Shown: positions 52,523 through 61,697 of the stretch, piece after piece
Layout of the letters: every line of letters starts with the position of its first letter
How positions within the stretch are numbered: position 1 is the stretch's first letter
DNA from: Syncephalastrum monosporum B8922
Lineage: Eukaryota > Mucoromycota > Mucoromycetes > Mucorales > Syncephalastraceae
Length of the DNA stretch: 64,000 nucleotides
Direction of reading: 5' to 3'
Assembly (NCBI GenBank): GCA_000697355.1
Contig: JNEN01001249.1
Location: 62,001-126,000 of the forward strand
Program-made: the position numbers and the translations under genes
Notes under the pieces: generated by a model
The model's input: the letters and a program-made list of their open reading frames with translations, nothing else
The model's database searches: none
Told to the model about the DNA's origin: nothing

Positions 52523-53641
52523 ATACCTTAATCTTGGCATATATATATATATATATATATGACTTCCACGAAAAAAAGAAAAGTATCATTACAGCAGTAT
52601 ATGATACTGAAAGATAGAGCTAGAGCTGTCTTAGCGGATTCTCTTTAATCTTATCATTCGTTATGGTCTTCCTTGTCATTTGTTTTCCTCTTTTGGATAT
52701 GTCGTGTGACGCTTCTTTTTCCAGATAAGAGAGGAAACCATGCAGATATCTCCACGTCCTGACGAGCTGCCTAATTGGTAGACGATATTTTTTGTATGCT
52801 GTGCTATTTGCTAGACTGCTCATAAATTGATTAAAGCTAGCTACGTCTGGTCGAACATGGAAGTCATAATGAAATTTCTTTCTGGCTAGAGTGACCTCTA
52901 AGTTGAGGGGATGCAGCGTGTCACTGCTTCTATGCACTGCTTCTAAAACTTCCCTTGACCCACATACAAAGAGAGAGAGAGACGTGCAGAGACCTCCTAT
53001 CTGCTTACGATAGCAGCTTGACATATGAGCCTGTGTCAGATAAACGCATATACAACAGTATTGAACTGTACTGTGTCGATCAATGTCAAGTTATCCATGG
53101 AGACAATACAAGAAGAGCGACAGCTATAGTATTCAACTTCACGGCATCGGTGTAACACCTCATACACTTTAATTGGCTTTTCGATTATTACTTTGTGTGC
53201 TGGAAGGCATGATGGGTATACTGGAGGTGTGTATAGCCTTCAATGAAAGCAGAATAGCGAAGGGTCCGATATAATGAAAGTTTCTGACTGTACAATTGCG
53301 TATCTCACGGATAAACGAGTGAGGAAGTCAAAAATAAAAAAAATAAAAAAAAAAGAGGTGACAACAATAGAGGATTATATTATAAATAGCTTCAATATAC
53401 CAGCCACCACATGGTTTGACTCCAGATTGTTGTGATCTCATGCGTTTACTTGGTGTTACCTTGTTCATCGCCACGATATTCAGTTGAGACTCAGAAAACC
53501 GATTTTGTTGGAACGCACTAAGCAAACCTGCAACACTCATCACTTTAGCTGGACATTCTTGCTTTCGGTTTCGTCTCTACGTAGAAGCGTCGCTGCCTTA
53601 TCCATTTGTCTGAAATACTATTGTTTGTTGGGCAGGCTAGA
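52523..53641. other. Interval between P450 C and the Sec7-PH gene
   Basis: About 1.1 kb with an AT dinucleotide run (52,539-52,560) directly after the P450 stop. I searched it for the missing first helices of the following Sec7 domain and found no matching exon. Confidence 0.5.
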
Positions 53642-56202
53642 ATGTCCAATTCCAACGTAGTAGTGAAAGAATCCGCTTCTCCCACCATGTCATCCTTGGA
53701 GAAAAAGCAGCCGCCGCCGTCTTTTGCCGACCAGCTCCAGCACTTCGACTTTCGCGGCGACGCCATTGACATGGCTCTCAGGTGCGTTGTGTACTGCGCT
53801 GGATGGCGCATTGACTCATTACTGGGAAAAGAAAACTGCTGGCCAAGGTCCATTTGCCAAAGGAAGCGCAAGAGATCGACCGCGCCATGGAAGACTTTGC
53901 CAAACGTTATCACGAATGCAATCCCGAGCTTACGGACAGTCCAGGTATGCAGTTTTTAAAAGAGAAAGAACACAAGGAGGGGGGTTTGTTTACCAGTACT
54001 TGCTTCTATGATACAGATGCGGTTTATGCAGTCGCATTTTCCATCCTCTTGCTGCACACTGACGCACACAACAAGAATGTGCGCCAGAAGATGAACAAGG
54101 AAACCTTTGTCATGCGTACGCGCATCATTGAAGGCGGCGAAAATGTTCCGTCAGAGGTCCTCGATGTAAGCTCGACTTGAGAACCCGGAAAACGGGAGAC
54201 GCCAACCATTTTGCTTTGTTTGGTCCTAGATCATGTTTGATAATATTGTCTCGACCGAGTTTACCTTTGCCGACAGCCATGAGACGCCCGAACAGGCCGT
54301 CCATAGAGCAGCCGAGAAAGGCACCTCATGGTTTGGCCGGCTCGCCAAAAGTGATTCTCAAACGGTAGGTGGAGATGAGGCACTCTGTCCTGCTGCTTAC
54401 ATGCATCTCTGGCCAGGCCAATTCGGCTGAAGATTTAAACGCACGGCTGTCCCAGCTGATACCTCCCGAGAACGTCTTCTGTCACAAGCGCAGCCTCAGA
54501 CCAGTCAATCTTGCAGAGGCCCATCTCGCGTTCACGAACGCCGCGCCGCAGAGTCTGGGCGGGGTCCGAAGCCGGCACAGCAATACGCCCAACACAAACA
54601 ACACGTATACCATTCGAGTGGCCAAAGCAGGGATTGTGGAGCGCAAATACGATCTGGTGGCGGGAGGCAAAAAGGCGAGTGCACGAGGCTGGCGCCCCTT
54701 TGGCATGATCCTCAGCGGGAGCCAGATCATTTTCTTTTCCGACGTCCTCTCGTTCGAGACTTGGCTTCAGGAGAGAAGCACTCCCTCCCGCCCTGGCAGC
54801 GCTGCCTCGAGCCGTCTCAACAGCGGCAGCACCACACCCACCAGCATCTCCACCATGCCCTTCTCTGCTACGTCCTCAACCACCCTCAGTACCGACCAGC
54901 CCACCGTCTCCTCTCTGGCTTCCATCTACTCCAGCCAGTCCATCGCACCCAACATCGCTTCTGCAGCCTTCACTCCCCTTCCACCCAGTCCTTCCTCTTC
55001 CGTGCCGTGTCTACGACCCGTCCAGATTATCTCCCTCGCCGACGCTGTATGCATCTATGACGAATCCTATACCAAATACCCTCACGTGTTCCGTCTCATG
55101 ACGGGCGACGGACAGCACTTCTTGATCCGTACGAGTGACGACGCCGAGCTCGATGACTGGATGAACAAAATCAACTACGCAGCTACTATCAAGACAACCG
55201 GTATCCGTCTTCGATCCTCCAGGCACCATCAGTCGACGGAACGCGCTAAGCGAGAAGAACAGACAAAGGTACAATAGTCAATGGGTGCTTGGACTTGTGG
55301 AATCTCACACTGTCTCCGAGTAGAAAAAGATCATGGAGATATCGCAAGCTATGCGAGAATTAGAGCGCTTGTTGGAATATGATCTGCAACTGCGGCGGAA
55401 CCTGATGGTGCTTGTGCCTTTTCAAAAATCGACGCGCGAACGTATCCTGGGTTTTGCTGAACTTGTGGGCAAACGTGTCCAAGTCAAGCGACTCCAAATG
55501 CAGCGGCTCGAATGCTATCGCGAATACCTTGAAGTCGGTCTACGCCTTGTTTTCCCGCCCGAGACGACGCGACAGCACTCGGCGCCCTTTATCACACGGC
55601 CGCGTGCGCCGTCGGTACCGGGTGGAGGAGTCCATCGATCGGTCACGTCCCCACTCTCGCCCTTTTTCCAAATCTCACCCACGCCTTCGCCCACCACAAT
55701 CCCTCGCAGCATGACATCCAGTCCAGTGCGTCTCGATGACGACGACAGCAGCATCCTGTGGGTCGACAATGCACACAAGCATACGGACGACGATAGTCAA
55801 GAAAGCAAAAACAACAAGAAAAAGAACTCACGGAGATCCTCATGCCCGCAGATACCTCCCCTAACCTTCACACCAAGCGAAGACCACGAGAATGAAGAGG
55901 ATGAGACGGATCTAAAGCGCTCCGAAAGCGAGGAACACCTTTTACTTAAAGAGACCGACACCAAAAAAGACAAGACAGTCGCATTTGCGGTACCTGCCGA
56001 AGACAAATGGACGCGGCGACGAAGCAGTAGTAATCCAGTCGTTAGAGGCGAGCGTAATACGGGTATCTCGAGTAGCCATCTCCATACGCGCGTAGCGTCG
56101 ACACGTGAGCGAAGCAGCTCAGAGGCGTCCTCTATGCGCGATGACGATGAACTGACAGTAGTGAATGTACCCGTTGAAGACAAGTTGGATGACAACTCAT
56201 AA
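53642..56202 (+). CDS. SYT1: Sec7-PH Arf guanine nucleotide exchange factor (Syt1/EFA6-like)
   Basis: Exons 53642-53781, 53832-53944, 54017-54165, 54230-54364, 54417-55268 and 55324-56202 give 755 residues. The Sec7 part (about 25-165) has FDFRGDAIDMALRKLL, the catalytic-loop equivalent VHLPKEAQEIDRAMEDFAKRY with its Glu, and FSILLLHTDAHNKNVRQKM (motif 2). A PH domain follows at about 260-475, interrupted by a Ser/Thr-rich insert (from VAKAGIVERKYDLVAGGKK to LIRTSDDAELDDWMNKINYA). A helical segment KKIMEISQAMRELERLLEYD and a disordered, phosphosite-rich tail end the protein. It would load Arf GTPases with GTP at Golgi or plasma membrane. The first helices of the Sec7 fold are missing from the model, so either the start lies further upstream or the domain is truncated. 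Syt1 as the closest relative is an inference from the domain order. Confidence 0.85.
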
Positions 56203-57015
56203 ATATAGTGTACAAATGGCTTTCATCATTTTTTTGTTGTACCGTTATCAGCATGAGATGGTTATGCTAGTCTGCCATTGATCTTCGTCTATGCAACGAT
56301 ACCGATGGAAAAGTCTTTATAATATCGCATCCATATCTTAGAATCAAGTCATCTCATCATAGTAGTATAAAACGACGGGCCTTTTCGTATAAAAGCCTGC
56401 CCCGGACTGATTTTGTCTCTCATCATTTTCTCTTTCCTTTCTATTTCCCTTTAGACCCACTTGTTGCTCTCACAAATCGCGTTGTAGATCTTCCATTTAT
56501 CCAGTTCCAGGAACCGCTCAAAGCGATGCCAGTCCATCCATGGCCTTCCTGGACAAGCGTCCAAAGACAAATTATACCGCGTGCATGGAAAGCTTTTGGG
56601 GCGCGAACTTTTAAACCCCTTAGCTTCCCCAATCTAAGGGGGTTATGTTTGCTCGAAAACAGGTTGAACAATGAATTCGTAATGGTGTGTATTCTATGTG
56701 CAGCTCTGATTTTTTGCTCTCGTTTTACAAGATAAAAGTAATCTTCCTTCCTTCTGATTCTTTATCATTTGTCCTTTTATCTTACTAGTAGCCCTGTGAT
56801 CCATCGCTCACAGATCTACGACCTCAAAGATTACGTGGATGAGATAGCAACCTCAATAACACCTTTGACAACCGTGCTCGCACCACACCCCTATCTCTGT
56901 ACTACACATTAGGCCGTTCATAGTATAAATAGGAGGCCTGTCTCGCGAGACATAAAGATCAATTTCATTGCACTCTTCTGTTCGTCTATCAACAACCAAA
57001 AACATAACAAACACA
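56203..57015. other. Interval upstream of orphan gene 1
   Basis: About 800 bases. It contains the 3' flank of the Sec7-PH gene and a probable promoter before 57,016. Frames such as 56,441-56,671 (-) carry no recognisable motif. Confidence 0.45.
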
Positions 57016-57673
57016 ATGCCGCTGTCACCCATGACCTCTGCTGTAGCAGCTTGCATAGCTTTGGGCTATGACCCGAAGATCCCAGCCAACCACAGTTTAG
57101 CAACGGCAAGCATGGAATCTACGGGCTTTGTCCCTGCTCATACGTATGACAGCGGTCCTGTTTATCCGGACGGCGGTCAGTACCAACGTACAGCACGCCG
57201 ATCCGTGCGTTTACCTGGCGTACCCAGACGAAGGTATGGTGTGCTTTTAAATGTCTTTGTTAAGCGCGCCCGGCCTTATACATGGGCTCTTTCTAGATTC
57301 TTGGAACCTTTCAGAAGACGTAAAATTGGTCGGTCCCAGTTCGCAAAGTACGGGAAGAAAACGAGGACGTAGCGATTCAATTCTCAGTCAAACAAGCGCA
57401 AGCAGTGATGTCCCGATGGTGTCAACTTCGGATGGGTTGTTCCTTGAGCAAGCCACACCGTTAGCTGTTAAACAAGCCATACTCGCGCTTCGTCCTCCGT
57501 CTACACCCTCCATCATGAGCAGCCACGTAGTATTCTCCTGCATTCTCCGTAGTATATGGACATTCCATCGGTACCACGTCTTTCACGAGGTCCCGTTTCA
57601 TCCAGACTCCATTATTCGACCCATTCACCAGGCGTGCAGTTGCGCTTGTCAAATTTCATTTGAGCCCCCGTAA
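57016..57673 (+). CDS. Orphan two-exon gene 1, hypothetical
   Basis: Exons 57016-57238 and 57297-57673, joined by a GTGTGC donor and a TTTCTAG acceptor, give 199 residues. The N-terminal part reads MPLSPMTSAVAACIALGYDP. The middle is Arg/Ser-rich (QSTGRKRGRSDSILSQTSASS), typical of disordered, phosphorylated sequence. I know no family. An alternative donor at 57,234 would end the protein at 57,372 after a basic tail. The stop lies 100 bases from the convergent orphan gene 2. Support is limited to a good leader, consistent phases and balanced composition. Confidence 0.35.
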
Positions 57674-57772
57674 AACCATTGCCCGTACCTTGCACTCTAT
57701 CTATAAAAAAATTTGTGCGCGAGAATAATAGACTCTCCAATTCTGACTCCCTAGTTACCGTAGACACTTGGG

Positions 57773-58408
57773 TTATGCGGCGTCAAGACCGATAAGCGGG
57801 GGGGAAGTCGGGAATACAGATAGGGCGCTGCTTCGTCCAGAAGGGGATGGACCAGGCGGCTGGAGACGTATGACGACGATGGAGAGATATGGGCTACTTT
57901 TTAAGTCACTTCAAGTAAAGGGCGCAACATTGAGCGAGAGTACCCAGCATGCCAGCACCGCCTGACAATTGGGGACCGCATAGAGCGATAATCTGACCTG
58001 TGGGAACATGCGAGTAGTGAGGAAGGGTCCACAGATGCTGCGTGGGAGACGAAAAAATCTGGGATTGCGGCAGGCTGACGAGACCAAGAGTGTGCCAGAG
58101 TCTGGACAAGATCGACGAGCTCATAGTCGTGGCCCGGATCCGGGTCGATAGGTGGCGCTGTGAGTAAAGGTGACACGACGTAGAATCGATTGTAGAAGGC
58201 GGCCCAGGAAAGTCTGTAATGAACTGCTAGATAAGTGCCATTGATAGCCTAGATATTTTACCGGGGTTAGGCGTGGGGATCATTGCATACTGGAAAGCCA
58301 GTTGCCTGCAGTCTTATAGTGCTGTATGCCAGTAGGTGGCGGTCCGAGGCGGACAGTGCAAGCCTGCGTCTTGGTCATGTTGGAACGGGCATTCGAGGCG
58401 GATGTCAT
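57773..58408 (-). CDS. Orphan three-exon gene 2, hypothetical
   Basis: Exons 58291-58408, 57998-58226 and 57773-57893 give 155 residues with all phases consistent: donor GTATGC, acceptor ATCTAG, donor GTCAGA, acceptor AAGTAG. The start is MTSASNARSNMTKTQACTVR. The centre has VHYRLSWAAFYNRFYVVSPL and PDPGHDYELVDLVQTLAHSW, which look like a folded domain. The C-terminus is Pro/Ser-rich (RLQPPGPSPSGRSS). No known motif, signal peptide or membrane segment is evident. The in-frame joining of three separate open stretches is the main evidence. It could be a lineage-specific gene or the decayed end of a larger one. Confidence 0.4.
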
Positions 58409-59089
58409 ACTAGGTGATACGTTGACAACATTGCAAAAAATTCACCTTTACTACTATTGTTGTGGGCCCAGATGCTACATCAGAGCGACGGATGATATGA
58501 ATGGTCGTACATATTGTACCCTAAAGACGTTAAACAAAGGAAGCATAGCATCAGCAGTTGGGTGAATCACGGGCCACGGCATATGTACATACAGTCACGT
58601 GCCCCGATTTCCTGAATTAAGTCAGCGACACGGAAGCCCGAGAGAGGATACAATTGCAGAGCTGGGCAGTTCGTCTATAGGCTCTCAACCTTTTTTTTTT
58701 GTGTGTGCCATGTACTGCATGCGGTACTTTGTTCCTTTACTGCTCCTACCATTCCCCGATGCTCCTCCTATATTTGTCATTCTCTTCCTCATCTCTTTCT
58801 TTTTGCATCAAAAGCCATGGTAACCATTAGTACAGCTTGTCTTCCGTTTCTAATCACTGACGCCACGTTTGAAAAGCATCTACTGCACTTTACTCTTGAT
58901 TGCGCTTTTCTCGTCGACATGCTACTGGGGACAAGACCGGTGTTGGATCGACTTGCATGATACGCGGCTATTTGATGTACGAAAAGACTCGAACGCAACG
59001 TTTGGTCATTCTGGCGAAGGATGGTGGAATTGGAAGATTACCTTGCCCATAGGCCCATCACAAGCACTGTAGAAATAGAACGCACAACA

Positions 59090-59135
<46 letters not shown>

Positions 59136-59391
59136 ACGCACGGGCGCACACATCTTACAAGGAGACGCACTACTATAACACGATCCCAGCCATACATACG
59201 ACTCCATATTCTTAGTGTCGATTCTCCAGCTCACGTACACCTGGGCAAGCCTCGCAGTTTCCATCTCAACCTAATACCATACCATATCTCTCTTGCTTTC
59301 GCTTTCTAGCTCTCTTAGCTTTCTCTCTCTTTTTTCCCTTTTTATATTGCATTTCCTCTATCTACTCTTCTGTAAATAGTTCTTGAATGAT
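58409..59391. other. Interval with CA repeat, 3' of MEA1-like gene
   Basis: About 1 kb. It includes the presumed promoter of orphan gene 2 and the 3' flank of the MEA1-like gene, with a CA run. No supported coding frame. Confidence 0.45.
59101..59130. repeat. (CA)15 microsatellite
   Basis: Perfect CA dinucleotide run, seen directly, with further imperfect CA repeats on both sides. Confidence 0.95.
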
Positions 59392-60022
59392 CTATCCCTC
59401 CTGTTCATGGCAACTGCTCTGCCCTTCTTCCGGATCGTCTGACTCTGTTCTCTTGGGTAACCACATGGATTCAGGGATCGATTTGGCCCACTCTGGATGG
59501 ACCAGATCGGTTTAGGAATTCATGCATATGTGATATCGATGTATGCGCACGCGCGCCCTTACCAGGTATTGCTCCCTGAGGTAACTGAATCTTGCTCATG
59601 ATCGATTTGATCTCGTTTACCGTATCTGAAGATGCATGTTCATGAGTACCTGCAAACTGTCCTCTATGCACACTATTTAAACAGACCATCTGGTATCTTG
59701 TCTTCAGGCGCTAGCTGGATGGTCGGTGGAGGTCTCACCAGCTCCTGCGGCTCTTCTGCCATTGAATGCTCACTCTCGCTGTCCTCATTATCAGAAGCGG
59801 GTAGCTGCTGATAACCGAGGGTTGTCATGTCTTGATCCTCATTGTCACTCTCATCGTCGTTGCTTTCGTCTGTGGCAGCTTCTCTCTGAGTACGGCTGTC
59901 TGCAAGTCTGCATACTACAATAACTCTGTTCAGGCTGCCGTTTTGCTAGAGATACACGTGCGCTCACCTTGTTCAAGTTGCCGAGCAAAATCCTCGACAA
60001 CATCTTCTTCTGGCATCGCCAT
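59392..60022 (-). CDS. MEA1-like (male-enhanced antigen 1 family) protein
   Basis: Exons 59968-60022, 59687-59914, 59563-59625 and 59392-59492 give 148 residues. The N-terminal two thirds are acidic and disordered (DESNDDESDNEDQD, TTLGYQQLPASDNEDSESEH). The C-terminal part DTVNEIKSIMSKIQLPQGAI then PEWAKSIPESMWLPKR resembles the MEA1 domain, where a short helix is followed by a conserved P-x-WA segment. Animal MEA1 is a small protein of unclear function linked to spermatogenesis, so no biochemical role can be given here. The intron between exons 2 and 3 has a weak GTCTGT donor, the least certain part of the model. Two close ATGs compete for the start; I use the upstream one. Confidence 0.6.
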
Positions 60023-60285
60023 CACCGATGATCTCTAGCTGAGAAAGAAACCAAAAACATATATCCTGAGTTATTAGCCTAATCCGCCCCTTTTCCTTTC
60101 CCTCCTCTTCCACGCTATTTTCTCTCTCTTTCTTTTCTGGTATGTGTATGTATTCTTTTCTGACTGCAGCCAATTACTTTGGATATCATGAATGTCTTTA
60201 GCTCTATGTACATGTTGATTTGAAACCAAAGAAATATATAATAATGGAAAAAGAAGAAGGTTTCTCTATCGCCTCTTCTTTTTCT

Positions 60286-61697
60286 TTAGCTAGTCGCACT
60301 CTCCTTATCACTGGCTTTGCTATAGTTGTGTGCTGAAGCAAAGGGACGCGGCCGACGGATGGCAGCCACATGCGGTTTACGAGGAGGGAAGGATTTACGC
60401 GGATTCTTGAGATCGAGTAAAAGAATACCAGACGGAGACATGCTTGTGGGTTCCGGCTCCTGTTGCTGCTGTTGTTGTTGTGTACCACTGTTTGAGTTGG
60501 GCTGGGACCGGCGTAGTTTAGCGCGCAAAGCCTCCATGACTTTGCCATGGTCCAGCTGCTGTTCTTCCGCTGGCTTTTCTTCCACAGCCGGTGGTATCTC
60601 TTGATGGTCTGGACGGGGTGACAACGGCGCAGATCGACGATTTCGTTTACTGCTGGCAGTCTTGGTGCTCGTTTTCCGCTGTGATCGCGTTCGTGATAAT
60701 GTGCGTTTGATTGGTCTGTCTTGCGGCGAGGCAGACGGCATAGGCGGTGAAGGAGGTCGGTTGTCACTACTTGCTTTTTGTGAAGATGCCTCAGGCGTTT
60801 GCTGTTGCCGCTGCTGTTGTGGTTGCTGGGTTTGCCGAGACTGACGCTGGGATGCTCCATGTGAGCCTTCTGGTAATTCCGGCTGTTGCTGCTGCTGTTG
60901 TTGCTGCTGTTGTTGCTGTTGTTGCTGTTGCTGTTGCTGCTGTTGCTGCTTATGCTGAAGTAGAGGTTGGTCGGGCGAAGAAGTATTGGAAATGGTAAGC
61001 TTGGCAAAGGGAACATCGAATTGGGTATACGGGCTGGACGAGAAGCAGGTTGGAGAAGGAGAAGGGGGAGTATTCTTGTTGGAAGATTGGGAATAATGTT
61101 GATGCTGAGGTGGTGGCGTGCCCATCACCATCCAGTCAGGCATCTCGCCGGACGAAGAAGGCAATCCTAAGGAGCCTTTGGTTCACAATACTAAGTCAGC
61201 TGAGGTTCCAGAACGGCAAAAGTTGCCAGCGAACGCAAGAAAAAAAATTACCAAAGCTGTCGATCAGCGAAGTCGAATCACTGGCACGTCTGCTATGGTG
61301 CTGCTGCACTTGCTGCTGTGATGTCGGACGATTCACGTCTAGAAAGTCGAGATACTTCGCTTGCAGACGGGCCTCTTCGGCAAGACGAATTTCTTCGGCC
61401 GCTCGTCTCTGTTTCGCCGGTAAGAATAAATACTAGAACACGCACGGGCCCTCTCTGCCGTATATAAGGTACCTTGTCTTCCTCTGCTTTTGCAATGAGA
61501 ATATGCTTCAGAAGTTCTGGGTTGTGCTGATATTTCTCGAGAATCTCGCCAACACCAATGTCCGAAAGGCTGTTTCGCGAAGGCGGTTGCTGAGGTTGAG
61601 GGGGAGCAGCCTGTGGCTGCTGCTGGTAAAAATCAGGCGCGTACCCGTCCCCGGTGGTTGTGTAGGCGGACCACAGGTGGGCATCGTTGGGGTCCAT
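60286..61697 (-). CDS. Polyglutamine-rich protein of unknown function
   Basis: Exons 61473-61697, 61252-61408 and 60286-61175 give 423 residues. After a Gln/Pro-rich start, a conserved-looking helical segment runs GVGEILEKYQHNPELLKHIL and, across the first intron, AEEDKRRAAEEIRLAEEARL, ending QAKYLDFLDV (about 48-100). It recalls a helix found in several fungal regulators, but I cannot name it. A pure run of 22 Gln lies near 195-216. The rest is Ser/Pro/Gln/Arg-rich with basic clusters such as KRTLSRTRSQRKTSTK, suggesting a nuclear, phosphorylated regulator. No DNA-binding domain is visible. Exon phases are consistent. The leader upstream of the ATG is purine-poor on the coding strand, as for neighbours. 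Confidence 0.72.
60883..60948 (-). repeat. CAG/CAA repeat coding for 22 Gln
   Basis: Mixed CAG and CAA codons on the minus strand, interrupted enough to be fairly stable, within the polyglutamine gene. Confidence 0.92.
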
